Shown here piece by piece: positions 43,172 to 53,035 of a stretch of DNA of 64,000 bases. The DNA lies in assembly GCF_033441515.1 (NCBI RefSeq), contig NZ_JAWQJT010000001.1, positions 2,790,001-2,854,000 on the forward strand. Direction: 5' to 3'. The translations under genes were made by a program, and so were the position numbers. Every line of letters begins with the position of its first letter. Within the stretch, counting starts at the first letter, position 1. The DNA comes from Amycolatopsis solani. Lineage in GTDB: Bacteria; Actinomycetota; Actinomycetes; Mycobacteriales; Pseudonocardiaceae. The notes under the pieces are model-generated. The model was not told where the DNA came from. It worked only from the letters and a program-made list of their open reading frames with translations, and did no database searches.

Positions 43172-46100
43172 ATGGGGGGACGGCCGGACGGGACGACGGG
43201 CGACCACGACCTGACGTGGCGCGAGCTCGCCGACGGGATGTGGCTGATGGCCACCATCCAGGGCACCCGTCCGCTCGCCGAACCGCCCCGGCCCGAACGC
43301 CCGCACGGCGACGACGCCGAGACCGCCGATGACCGCCGGCCCGCCGGGCAGGCTCCGCGGGCCGACCCGCCGCCGGACCCGGAAGGAACGTCCTTCGCCT
43401 ACGCCGTCGAAGCGTCGCGGCCCGATCCGCCGCCGGACCGCGGCCCGGACCTCGAGCAAGCCGCCGGAGACGGCGGCTTGCTCGCACAGCGCAGCCCGCT
43501 GACCGCCCCGGAGCCGGACGCCGACGCCGAAGGCGAACCGTCCGCGACGCTTCCGGTGCTGCCCGACGCCGCCCGCCTGGTCCGCGCGCTACGGCCGTTC
43601 AAACGCAAGGTCCCGTCCCGCCGCGAGGGCGACGTCGAGCTCGACGAAGAGCGGACAGCGGAAGAAGCAGCCGCGACGGGGGTGTGGCTGCCGCACACCC
43701 GCCGCCGCCGCGATCGCTGGCTCGACCTCACGCTCGTCGTCGAGTCGGCGCCGTCGATGGCGCTCTGGACGCCGACCGTCACGGCGTTCGTAAACCTGCT
43801 GGAACGGCTGGGCGCCTTCAGGTCGATCCAGCTCAGGCTCCTCGAAACCGGCAAGACCGGCCAGGCCGAGGGTGGCGTGGTGCTCGGCCCGACCCTGCAC
43901 GGCGGTACGGCGGAGACGCCGCCGCGCGGACCGCGGGAGCTGATCGACCCGTCGGGACGTCGGCTCGTGCTCCTGCTGACCGACGGCATGAGCGACGCCT
44001 GGCGCCGTGACCTCGTCTCGCCGCTGCTCGCGCAATGGGCGCGCGCGATGCCGGTCGCGCTCGTGCACCTGCTGCCGCAACGGCTCTGGGCACGCGGCGG
44101 CGTCGACGTGCAAGCCGCGGAACTCACCAGTCCCGGGCCGCTGCGCGCGAACGGCGCTTACCACCTGCGGCTCACCGACGCGTTGCTCGACGCCGCGGAA
44201 ACCGCCGCGCTGGTCAAGGGCGCGGTCGCCGTTCCGGTGCTGGAACTCGCCGAGCGGTGGTTCCGCTGGTGGGCGGGCCTCGTGACGGGTGACGGCGGCA
44301 AACCCCGTCCGGCCGCCGTCGTCCTGGCCCGGGATTCGCCGCGCCCGGCCGACGCCGAGACCGCCGAACCCGCGCCGGAACGGATTGCCGCCACGGCGAC
44401 CGAACAAGTGAAACACTTTCACAGCATGGCTTCGCCGCCCGCGTTCCGCCTGGCCACGCTGCTGGCGGCGGTGCCGGTGGACGTCAGGGTCGCGCGGGCC
44501 CTGCAGGCCGAATTGCTGCCCGGGTCCGGGCCGGGGCATCTCGCCGAGGTGTTCACCTCAGGCCTGCTGAAACGCGCTCGCGACGGATCGCCGTGGGATC
44601 GCACCGCCTGGGACTTTTCCGCCCAGGTAAGGGAAATCCTGCTGCGCGGCGCGCGCCGGTCGGACACCGCGCACGCCGTGATCACCGCGTCCCGGCGGTT
44701 CGGCGAACGCAGTCCGGTGCTCGCTCGCCTCCACGCGGCACTGGCGGAACCGGACGCCACTCCGGATCCCGAACCGGCCGCTGCGACGGCGGCCGAGATA
44801 GCACTCGAACGTGACGTGATGCGTGCACTGTCGGGTCCGTACCTTTCCCGTGCCGACCGGCTGGCGAGTAGGATCGGGGAGCCAGGTGGCGGTTTACGTA
44901 GATCCACTATGGACACTAGTATCCCGGCGGTGAGCGAGACCATGTCGCAGGAACTCGAAAGCAAGAGATACTCGAGTGAACCTGCATCCGTCGTCCATCC
45001 CGATACCAGGACCAGCGGGTTTTCCGCGTCGCCGACCGAGGCGCCGACCGCCGTGCGGACGAAGATCGTCCGCGAGATCGCGGACACGACAGCCCGGAGC
45101 GAACGCCGTTCCGGTGACGACGCGCCACCCGTTTGGGGAACGGTTCCGCCCAAGAACCCCAATTTCACCGGAAGGCGTGAACTGCTCGATCAATTGGGCG
45201 AGCGCCTCGGTGCGGGAACGACGGCCGTCCTGCCTGCGGCACTGCACGGAATGGGCGGCATCGGCAAGACGCAGATGGCGGTCGAATACATCTACCGGCA
45301 CCTGCAGGACTACGACATCGTCTGGTGGATCCAGGCCACCCAGGCCACGCAGATCCGGAAGTCGCTCACCGAACTCGCCCAGCACCTGCGGCTGCCGGGT
45401 GCCGACGAAGCCATCACCGCCGTGCCCGCCGTGCGGGAAGCCCTGCGCCTCGGCCGCCCGTACCGGCGCTGGCTGCTGGTCTTCGACTCCGCCGAAGACC
45501 CCGAAATGGTCCGGCCGTTCTTCCCGGTCGACGGCCCGGGCCAGATCCTGGTCACCTCGCGCAACCCCGGCTGGGCCGGCATCGCGCGCCCGCTCGAGGT
45601 CGCCGTCTTCCAGCGCGACGAGAGCAAGAACCTGCTCGGCCTGCGCCGCTCCGGCCTCGCCGACGAAGATTCCGACCTGATCGCGGACAAGCTCGGCGAC
45701 CTGCCGCTGGCCATCGAGCAGGCGGCCGCGTGGCTCGCCGAGACGGGCATGCCGGCCGAAGAGTACCTGCGGCTGTTCGACGAGAAGGTCACCGAAATCC
45801 TCGACACGTCCGCCCCGAGCGACTACGAGGTCTCGGTCGCGGCCGCGTGGAACGTGTCGTTCGACGAGCTGAGCTCCCGCAGCCCGGCGGCCCACCAGCT
45901 CCTGCAGGTCTGCGCGTTCTTCGCCCCGGAGCCGATTTCCCGGAGCGTCTTCGCCGGCGTGCGCGGGGTGTCGGTGGCCCCCGAACTCGACTCGGCCCTG
46001 CGCGACCCGATGCGCCTGGGCCGCGCGATCCGCGACATCAACCGCTACGGCCTGGCGAAGATCGACCACCGCAGCGACACCCTCCTGCTGCACCGCCTGG

Positions 46101-47635
46101 TACAGCTGGTGCTGCGCAACCGCATGAGCGACCAGCACCGCCTCGAAATGCGCCACGGCGCGCACCTGCTGCTCGCGAATCTCGACCCGAACGACCCGGC
46201 GTCCCCGCAGACCTGGCCCCGCTACCAGGAGATCCTCCCGCACATCTACGACACCGAGCTGACCGAGTGCACCGACCCGTGGGTGCGGCAGCTGGTGATC
46301 AACCTGTTCAAGTTCCTCTACCACTGGGGCGACCACCAGGGCGCGCTCACACTGGCGGAACGTGCGGTGAAGGCGTGGGCCGAAGACCGCGAGCAACGGC
46401 GGATCCGGGGCGAGGAACCGGCGGAAGACCCACCACTGCTGGAACTCAGCGCAGCCGAACGACTCGCGTTCTACTACTGGGTGGTGGGCCGGTACAACGA
46501 GGCCGCCGAAGTCGCGAAAGAGACGCTGCGGCGCTACACCGAGGCGCTCGGCTCGGAAAGCGAAGAGACCCTCAATGCGCAGCTAACTTATGCGCTCATC
46601 TTGAAAGCGCGCGGCGATTTCGCGGAGGCGCGGAATCGTAACAGCGAAATCTACGAAAAGGCCAGGGGCCTGTTCGGTGACGACGACCCGATCACGCTGG
46701 GTTCCGCGCACGAATTCATCGTCGCATTGCTGCTGACCGGTGAGTACGAAGCAGCTCGCAAGCTCGCGGACGAGACGTACACCCGCCGAGCCGAGATCTT
46801 CGGCTACGACAACGTCAGCACGATCGGCACCCAGGTGCTGCACGTGCTGGCGCGCCGGGAACTCGGGCACTACCCGTGGGCGCGCATCGAAATGGAACAC
46901 ATCGCGGAACGCGCCGAACAGCTGTACGGCGGCGACAGCGTCGGCACGCTCCGCCGCCGTTATTATCAATCGGTCGCCTGCCGCAAGGACGGTGACCACG
47001 AAACCGCGCTCGAATTGTCGACCGACGCACTGCGCAGGTTCCGCATCCGCTACGGCGACAGCCACCCGAACGCGATGGCGTGCGCGCTCGGGCATTCCAT
47101 CGACCTGAGGCACGCGCGGCAATTCGCCGAAGCCCGCGAACTCGGTGAAGAGGTGTTCGACCTCTACCGCGAAAACCTCGGCGAAAGCCACCCGCACACG
47201 CTGTCGGCCGCCCTCGACCTCGGCGTTACCCTGCGGCTCGGCGGCGACCCCGCGAGCGCGCGCGTGACGAACGAGCGGTCATTGGCCCAGCTCCGCGAGA
47301 ACCTCGGCGAAGACCACCCGCACACGATCGTCTGCGGGATCAACGTGGCGAGCGATCTTTTCGCACTCGACCGCGTGGCCGAGGCGGCGGAGCTGGACGC
47401 CGACCTCCTCGACCGGTCCCGCCGAGTCCTGGGCGACGACCACCCGACGACGCTGGCCGTGCAGCTCAACCGCTCGCTGGACCTGCGCTCGCTGGGCCAG
47501 ACCGTTGAAGCGGACCCGATGTACGACGACGTGCTGACCCGCTACCGCATGGTGCTGGGCGAAAACCACCCGGGCACGGTCTCGGCTTCGCGCGGAGTGC
47601 GCGCGGACTGCGACATCGACCCGATGCCGATGTAG
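43172..47635 (+). CDS. fxsT: vWA-like, NB-ARC and TPR protein (FxSxx-COOH system, FxsT-like)
   Basis: Giant signal-sensing protein of 1487 residues. After a low-complexity acidic/Pro-rich N-terminus, residues about 180-420 form a SAV_2336-type/vWA-like domain (RWLDLTLVVESAPSMALW, LVLLLTDGMSDAW). A STAND NTPase follows (about 665-1000): Walker A GMGGIGKT with K699, Walker B LLVFDSAED, ILVTSRNP, and LPLAIEQAAAWL. The C-terminal third is tetratricopeptide repeats with GExHPxT motifs (GDSHPNA, GESHPHT, GEDHPHT, GDDHPTT, GENHPGT). This is the layout of tetratricopeptide proteins of FxSxx-COOH systems. It would sense a signal through TPRs and switch by NTP hydrolysis. One base after the MoxR stop. 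Confidence 0.8.
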   Translation: MGGRPDGTTGDHDLTWRELADGMWLMATIQGTRPLAEPPRPERPHGDDAETADDRRPAGQAPRADPPPDPEGTSFAYAVEASRPDPPPDRGPDLEQAAGDGGLLAQRSPLTAPEPDADAEGEPSATLPVLPDAARLVRALRPFKRKVPSRREGDVELDEERTAEEAAATGVWLPHTRRRRDRWLDLTLVVESAPSMALWTPTVTAFVNLLERLGAFRSIQLRLLETGKTGQAEGGVVLGPTLHGGTAETPPRGPRELIDPSGRRLVLLLTDGMSDAWRRDLVSPLLAQWARAMPVALVHLLPQRLWARGGVDVQAAELTSPGPLRANGAYHLRLTDALLDAAETAALVKGAVAVPVLELAERWFRWWAGLVTGDGGKPRPAAVVLARDSPRPADAETAEPAPERIAATATEQVKHFHSMASPPAFRLATLLAAVPVDVRVARALQAELLPGSGPGHLAEVFTSGLLKRARDGSPWDRTAWDFSAQVREILLRGARRSDTAHAVITASRRFGERSPVLARLHAALAEPDATPDPEPAAATAAEIALERDVMRALSGPYLSRADRLASRIGEPGGGLRRSTMDTSIPAVSETMSQELESKRYSSEPASVVHPDTRTSGFSASPTEAPTAVRTKIVREIADTTARSERRSGDDAPPVWGTVPPKNPNFTGRRELLDQLGERLGAGTTAVLPAALHGMGGIGKTQMAVEYIYRHLQDYDIVWWIQATQATQIRKSLTELAQHLRLPGADEAITAVPAVREALRLGRPYRRWLLVFDSAEDPEMVRPFFPVDGPGQILVTSRNPGWAGIARPLEVAVFQRDESKNLLGLRRSGLADEDSDLIADKLGDLPLAIEQAAAWLAETGMPAEEYLRLFDEKVTEILDTSAPSDYEVSVAAAWNVSFDELSSRSPAAHQLLQVCAFFAPEPISRSVFAGVRGVSVAPELDSALRDPMRLGRAIRDINRYGLAKIDHRSDTLLLHRLVQLVLRNRMSDQHRLEMRHGAHLLLANLDPNDPASPQTWPRYQEILPHIYDTELTECTDPWVRQLVINLFKFLYHWGDHQGALTLAERAVKAWAEDREQRRIRGEEPAEDPPLLELSAAERLAFYYWVVGRYNEAAEVAKETLRRYTEALGSESEETLNAQLTYALILKARGDFAEARNRNSEIYEKARGLFGDDDPITLGSAHEFIVALLLTGEYEAARKLADETYTRRAEIFGYDNVSTIGTQVLHVLARRELGHYPWARIEMEHIAERAEQLYGGDSVGTLRRRYYQSVACRKDGDHETALELSTDALRRFRIRYGDSHPNAMACALGHSIDLRHARQFAEARELGEEVFDLYRENLGESHPHTLSAALDLGVTLRLGGDPASARVTNERSLAQLRENLGEDHPHTIVCGINVASDLFALDRVAEAAELDADLLDRSRRVLGDDHPTTLAVQLNRSLDLRSLGQTVEADPMYDDVLTRYRMVLGENHPGTVSASRGVRADCDIDPMPM

Positions 47636-47990
47636 CGAGCGACGAGCAGGCCAGGCCGGGTGGCGGTCGTCACCGCCATCCGGCCGGCGGCTCGCCGTCG
47701 GCCCAGCCGACAAGGCCGACTTGCCCTCGACCGCTTGACAATTCCTTGACGGCGAAGTTCTCATTTCGATTGGGCGATCGCCCCACCCGCCGCGGGGGAT
47801 CAATTTGTTTCCGTGGACACTGCTCGGACGCTGATAACATCCCGGCGGTGAGTGTGACGATGTCGCAGTCACTCATCTAGCTGCCGCATTTTTTGCACCT
47901 TACGCGCAAAAAGGGGCGCCACCTGCTGGAACAGGTGACGCCCTGGCACGACGACCCCGGACGCCTCGCAACGACAGGAGTACAGCCGCA
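47636..47990. other. gap after the STAND gene with hairpins and a duplicated scrap
   Basis: No intact gene. It holds a terminator right after the stop (next entry), a duplicated 30-base scrap at 47839-47868, an AT-rich inverted repeat TTTTTGC/GCAAAAA at 47890-47912, and a second hairpin at 47913-47944 (CACCTG/CAGGTG arms, extended by GGGGCG/CGCCC around a mismatch). The scrap matches 44921-44950 inside the STAND gene at 27 of 30 positions (both encode IPAVS-x-TMSQ in one frame) and here ends in a stop codon. Confidence 0.7.
47656..47683 (+). terminator. terminator of the conflict block
   Basis: Stem of 12 positions with one G-T wobble (arms 47656-47667 and 47672-47683, CCGGGTGGCGGT with ACCGCCATCCGG), loop of 4 bases, starting 21 bases after the STAND stop codon. 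Confidence 0.8.
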
Positions 47991-48302
47991 ATGTCCAAGA
48001 GTACCGATGATGACGGCCGAAGCCCGTATCGGCCGTCCGATCACACTGTTTGGTGGGCTATCGTCGAGGTCCTGACCAGCGGAAAGCTGTACCGTCGGCT
48101 GCTCAGGCTGCTCTGCCTCGCGGGCGTCGTGGTCATCGCGCTGGCGGTGCTCGCGGCGATCACGTTCCTGGTGGCCGGCCCGGACGTCTCGACCTTGTTC
48201 AACCAGCCGAGAGCGAACGCAGGTGATTCCGGCGAAGACCGCACGGAATGGGTGGCATCGGCAAATCCTGGATGGCGGTGGAATACGCTGGCCGGTCTAT
48301 GA
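47991..48302 (+). CDS. small membrane protein, remnant 5' end of a STAND gene
   Basis: Frame of 103 codons. Residues 1-35 are polar with SDHTVWWAIVEVLTSGKLY, then a single hydrophobic helix at about 42-64 (LLCLAGVVVIALAVLAAITF). The last 25 codons read through a NB-ARC fragment out of frame (see pseudogene). The start ATG 47991 has a good GGAG site. It is probably the surviving 5' part of a membrane-anchored STAND protein, though a functional small membrane protein cannot be excluded. Confidence 0.45.
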   Translation: MSKSTDDDGRSPYRPSDHTVWWAIVEVLTSGKLYRRLLRLLCLAGVVVIALAVLAAITFLVAGPDVSTLFNQPRANAGDSGEDRTEWVASANPGWRWNTLAGL

Positions 48303-48330
48303 ACTTGTCTGGTGAATCCAGACGTCCCGA
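48242..48330 (+). pseudogene. broken NB-ARC (STAND) fragment
   Basis: In one frame 48242-48289 encodes HGMGGIGKSWMAVEYA, a Walker A almost the same as HGMGGIGKTQMAVEY of the STAND protein at 45245. After a 10-base deletion relative to it, the frame shifts, and 48298-48321 reads YELVW-stop-IQ, matching YDIVWWIQ with a TGG to TGA change. The fragment then ends. So a second NB-ARC gene has decayed by deletion, frameshift and nonsense mutation. The small gene at 47991 overlaps it and may be its 5' end. Confidence 0.75.
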
Positions 48331-48355
48331 CCGGCTCGGAACCAAGCATCGCCAC

Positions 48356-50194
48356 TCAGTGTGTGAACCGCCCCAGCCAGCCGGCGATCGCCTCCACTGA
48401 CGGGACTGTTCCCGGCCCGTAGCGCAACGCTCGATGCACCGCCCGGACCAGCTCCGGGCGGTGCAGCAGCGCGCGGGACGCCGGTCCGGTGCTGCGGGCC
48501 GCGAGGGCCAATCCCAAGCCGGCCAGCGCTGCCGGATCTTCCGGGGTCGCTTCCAGCAGCTTCCGATAACCGGCTGCTGCTTCCGCCGGGCGTCCGGCCA
48601 CGAAGTGCAGGTCCGCCTCGGTCGCGCCCGGGACCGCGGATCCCTGTACGGCGAACCGCGCGGCGCCGTCCGGGCCGAGGCGGAGGCGGATCAGGTCCGT
48701 GCGGGCGTCCTGCCAGTCGCCGTCCGGGACCGGGGTGGGGACTCGTGGCTCGGGCAGAGCCGTGGCAGCGGACCGCGGGCGCGTGAGGCCGGCTCGCCAG
48801 CCCGCCGCCAGCTCCGCCACTGTGCCCGGATCCGGGCGGAGGTGCCGGATGCGCCAGGCCGCGTAGTGGTCTTCGGCCGCGTACCGCGCCCATATCCGCG
48901 GGCCCATCGCGACCGGTTCGTCCTGCCACGGCCCGAGTTCCGTGGCGATGCCCGCCAGGAACCGGCGCCCGGCGGCGGTCAGGCTCTCGTCGGCGTGCAC
49001 CACCTCGAGCGTGCGCCGGACCTGCCCGCGCCACAACGCGAATTCGAAGGCGGCGAGTTCGTGGTCCGGTTCCGCCGCGGCCAGCGCGCGCCAGAACGAC
49101 GCGACGCCGAAGAAAGCGTAAATCCCGTGCAGCACACCGCCGATCGGGCGGGGGTCGGCGCGCCACGGTGCGTAGAGCCGTTCGCGCGGGTCGTCCACGC
49201 TGAGCCGGACGAGGTGGAGCAGCCCGCCCAGCCGGATGTGGTGGAACTCGTGCACCAGCGCGGCGGCCAGTGTCGCGGGATCTTCGCCGTACGCGACGAT
49301 CGCGCTGCCGAAAGCTTCCCCGGTCGACGCACTGGGCAGCCGGAACGGGACGGTGGGGGCGGGCACGATCGAGTCCAGCCCGACGCGCAGGGTGTCCGCG
49401 ACGGCGGGCAAGTGCCTGGCGAGCAGCGACCAGGCGCCGTCGAGCACCGTCCGCCACGATTCGACTTCGACCGGGCTCAGCCGATCCGGCGGGATCGGCT
49501 CGTACAGCCCGCGATAGGGATCCACGTCGTCGAGGCGGACTTCGAGCCGCCGCTCACCGGACCAGCACACGGTCGTGCGGATCCCGGACCACCCTGGTGC
49601 GTCGGCGGACGGGTGCGCCGGCAGGCGGACCACCGAGTGGAGGTTCCGGATTTCGACCCCGTCGCCGTCGCTGCGGATCGTGGCGACGGAGAACGGTGCC
49701 TCGGCGCGCAGCTGGGCCGAACCGAGCGTCGGCAATGCCACTTTGCCTTGCCAGACTGGGATTTCCGTTCCGAACGGGATCCCGGCGCGGACGGCGGCCG
49801 CAGCGGCGAGGCAGTGGACGTGTCCGACGTGCACCCAGAACGGGCAAACGCCGGTGACGTCCTGCCGGTACAGCCGGGTCGTGTAACCGGCCCACGTTCC
49901 GGTGTACGGGTGAGCGAGGATCGTCTCGAGTGCCTGAGGCGCGGCGTGTTCGACCCTGGCCAGCAGTTCCCACGCTGTTTCCGGGGACGGGAGCGGGCGG
50001 TACAGGTCTTCGGATTTCGTGACGACTTCGACCAGATTGCGCAGGAGCAGGAGCCGTCGGCTCCGTTCGGTCGCCCGCAGTTTGCGCAGCGGCCCGGTGC
50101 CGCCCTCGCCACGGGCCATCGCGTCGAAATCCGCCCAGAGCAACTGGTGACGGTTCAGTTCCGCGGCGGGATCCTCGGTCTGCCCGGAAATCAT
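48356..50194 (-). CDS. HExxH peptide-modifying enzyme (mod_HExxH / peptide beta-hydroxylase type)
   Basis: Protein of 612 residues carrying HEFHH at residues 315-319, in LVHEFHHIRLGGLLHLV, the signature of the HExxH peptide-modification family linked to FxSxx-COOH precursors (proposed alpha-ketoglutarate-dependent peptide beta-hydroxylases). Flanking regions include FGSAIVAYGEDPATLAAAL and a C-terminal segment ADLHFVAGRPAEAAAGYRKL that looks like a TPR. Two bases after the precursor peptide stop, so coupled. It faces the plus-strand conflict block. No radical SAM partner was found in the window. Reaction on this precursor is inferred. Confidence 0.78.
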   Translation of the reverse strand: MISGQTEDPAAELNRHQLLWADFDAMARGEGGTGPLRKLRATERSRRLLLLRNLVEVVTKSEDLYRPLPSPETAWELLARVEHAAPQALETILAHPYTGTWAGYTTRLYRQDVTGVCPFWVHVGHVHCLAAAAAVRAGIPFGTEIPVWQGKVALPTLGSAQLRAEAPFSVATIRSDGDGVEIRNLHSVVRLPAHPSADAPGWSGIRTTVCWSGERRLEVRLDDVDPYRGLYEPIPPDRLSPVEVESWRTVLDGAWSLLARHLPAVADTLRVGLDSIVPAPTVPFRLPSASTGEAFGSAIVAYGEDPATLAAALVHEFHHIRLGGLLHLVRLSVDDPRERLYAPWRADPRPIGGVLHGIYAFFGVASFWRALAAAEPDHELAAFEFALWRGQVRRTLEVVHADESLTAAGRRFLAGIATELGPWQDEPVAMGPRIWARYAAEDHYAAWRIRHLRPDPGTVAELAAGWRAGLTRPRSAATALPEPRVPTPVPDGDWQDARTDLIRLRLGPDGAARFAVQGSAVPGATEADLHFVAGRPAEAAAGYRKLLEATPEDPAALAGLGLALAARSTGPASRALLHRPELVRAVHRALRYGPGTVPSVEAIAGWLGRFTH

Positions 50195-50196
50195 GG

Positions 50197-50388
50197 TCAG
50201 TCGACCCGCTGAGCGCCGTCGCCTCCGCTCGCTGTGACTTGGATGTGGGAAGCGCGTTCGACCGCATGCCGCAATGACTTGCGCAGTTCGCCGCCGTCCA
50301 GGGTGCGGAGTCTGGTGAGGGAGACGCCGCCGAGGTCGAGGAGTTCGGATTCGATTCCGTCTTCTGCGCCGGAACGAGCTGCTTGCAT
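50197..50388 (-). CDS. FxsA-like RiPP precursor peptide
   Basis: Peptide of 63 residues. The middle (ELLDLGGVSLTRLRTLDGGE, then LRKSLRHAVERAS) is clearly the conserved leader of FxSxx-COOH precursors (DL-x-x-VSL-x-x-LR-x-LD). The C-terminal 16 residues HIQVTASGGDGAQRVD would be the core, but they lack the F-x-S-x-x end. ATG 50388 follows GGAAGGGG; an in-frame ATG at 50439 would add a basic 17-residue stretch. Co-transcribed with the HExxH enzyme. Confidence 0.75.
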   Translation of the reverse strand: MQAARSGAEDGIESELLDLGGVSLTRLRTLDGGELRKSLRHAVERASHIQVTASGGDGAQRVD

Positions 50389-50487
50389 CGCGCTTTTCCC
50401 CTTCCGCAGGGAGAGCGGACCCCGTCGGCCCGTTTTCATTGTCCCGCATTCCGGGCCGTTTCGACAGGGACGGACGCCGTGCGCCGA

Positions 50488-51666
50488 TCAGGCTACGTCC
50501 AGCACCCGGTGCAGGAGGGTCGTCAGCTCCGCCGCGAAGTGGGGGCGGGCGGCCAGGCGACGGGTGCGGGCCAGGTCGTTTGCGATGGTCAGCGCCGCGT
50601 GGACGGTGATCTTCGCTTCCCGTGGCGGCAGGGAAGGGCGGACCGCAGAAAGCAGCGTGACCCACTGGGCGACGTAATCGCGTTGCACGCGCAACAGATC
50701 CGCTTTGTCGCGGTCGGGCATCGTGACGCGGTCGGCCGAGAACGACACCAGCAGTTCCGGCGTGTGCAGAATCGTGTGCACGTACGACTCCGCCAAGCGG
50801 CGCAGGGCCGCCCGTTCGTCCGGCGCCTGGAGCGCGCGCTCGGCGGCCAGCGCCAGGCGGTCCGCCGCGCGGTGGCCGATCGCCACCATCAGGGCGGCCT
50901 TGCTCGGGAAGTGGCGGTAGACGCTCGGGCCCGCGATGCCCGCCGCCGCGCCGATGTCCTCCATGCTCACGTCGTGGAAGCCGCGCTGGGCGAACAGTGC
51001 CGTCGCTTCCGCCAGGACCTGCTCGCGGCGCGAAGGCGTGCCGAGGCCCAGCGGAGGCGAAGACGGCAGCGCGGACGGCGAGGGGAGTGTGGCGTTCAGC
51101 ACACCCATCGCCAGCTCGACCAGCAGTTGCGCGAAGCGGCGGCGCGCCACCGAGGTGTGGTGCACCGACACGCTGCCGAACACCGACAGCGCCGCCCAGC
51201 ACAGCAGCTCCGCGTCCTCGCCGGGCAGGTCGGGGCGCCGGGCGAGCAGCGCTTTCGACCACGCCGCCAGCGCGAGCGCCGAGCGGCGGGCGATCTCCCG
51301 CTGGTCCTCCTTGGGCAGGTGGCGGCCCTCCCAGCGCCAGAGCGCCGCGATCTCCCGGCGTTCGACGGCCTGCGTCGCGAGCCGGCGGAGGAGCGATTCC
51401 AGCTGGTCGGCGGGCGGAACCGAGTCCGACAGCGCTTCCGCCGTCGCCGCCTCCATGTCCTCGAAGCCGTTTAGTACAACGTAAGACAAGACCGCCTGCT
51501 TGTCCGCGAAGTGGCGGTACAGCGCCGGCCCGGTGACGCCCGCCGCGTCCGCGATGTCCTTGATGCCGACTCCGGGGAAGCCGCGCGCGCGGAACAGCTC
51601 CGCCGCCACCGCGGCCAGCTGGGCCTTGCGGTCGCGGGGGCGCGCGCTGCGTACTGAGTCGGTCAT
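50488..51666 (-). CDS. tandem TetR-family regulator (two TetR units fused)
   Basis: Regulator of 392 residues with two complete TetR units. First HTH: GIKDIADAAGVTGPALYRHF (about residues 29-48); second: SMEDIGAAAGIAGPSVYRHF (about residues 238-257). Each is followed by a helical ligand domain. Such double TetRs, for example Mce3R in mycobacteria, control lipid import and breakdown genes. The divergent fadA-fadB genes and the palindrome in the gap suggest the same here. Start ATG 51666; no strong ribosome site. Confidence 0.85.
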   Translation of the reverse strand: MTDSVRSARPRDRKAQLAAVAAELFRARGFPGVGIKDIADAAGVTGPALYRHFADKQAVLSYVVLNGFEDMEAATAEALSDSVPPADQLESLLRRLATQAVERREIAALWRWEGRHLPKEDQREIARRSALALAAWSKALLARRPDLPGEDAELLCWAALSVFGSVSVHHTSVARRRFAQLLVELAMGVLNATLPSPSALPSSPPLGLGTPSRREQVLAEATALFAQRGFHDVSMEDIGAAAGIAGPSVYRHFPSKAALMVAIGHRAADRLALAAERALQAPDERAALRRLAESYVHTILHTPELLVSFSADRVTMPDRDKADLLRVQRDYVAQWVTLLSAVRPSLPPREAKITVHAALTIANDLARTRRLAARPHFAAELTTLLHRVLDVA

Positions 51667-51735
51667 GGTGAGTCGACGATAGCGGCTAACGGCACACCTG
51701 CAACCCATTGACACCATGGGGTTATCCGGCGATAT

Positions 51736-51751
51736 GTTAATGGCCATTAGC
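51736..51751. promoter_or_regulatory. operator-like palindrome around TAATGGCCATTA
   Basis: The gap between the double TetR and fadA holds TAATGGCCATTA (51738-51749), a perfect 12-bp palindrome, extended to GTTAATGGCCATTAGC (51736-51751). Upstream, AACCCAT (51702-51708) and ATGGGGTT (51716-51723) form a second, looser inverted repeat. A pseudo-dimeric double TetR would be expected to bind asymmetric sites. Confidence 0.55.
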
Positions 51752-51815
51752 ACTACTGGTCGGTATCATCGGCCATGGCACGACGACGTCCACCCCGCTC
51801 GCGAGGAGTTGTTCA

Positions 51816-53027
<1,212 letters not shown>

Positions 53028-53035
53028 GGACTCCA

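Noticed and set aside
44909..44911. Internal ATG as start of a separate NB-ARC/TPR gene
   Set aside because: The frame is open and coupled from 43172 without a stop; no ribosome site precedes this ATG. Fusion of two former genes remains possible.
46815..47469. Antisense frames inside the TPR region
   Set aside because: Arg/Ser-rich shadows of high-GC coding on the other strand, with no start signals.
47893..48075. 60-codon frame overlapping the small membrane gene
   Set aside because: Low-complexity, covers a hairpin, and lacks a ribosome site; the overlapping frame from 47991 is better supported.
50389..50439. Longer precursor peptide starting at 50439
   Set aside because: The added residues are basic and unlike the family, and the ATG at 50388 has a good ribosome site.
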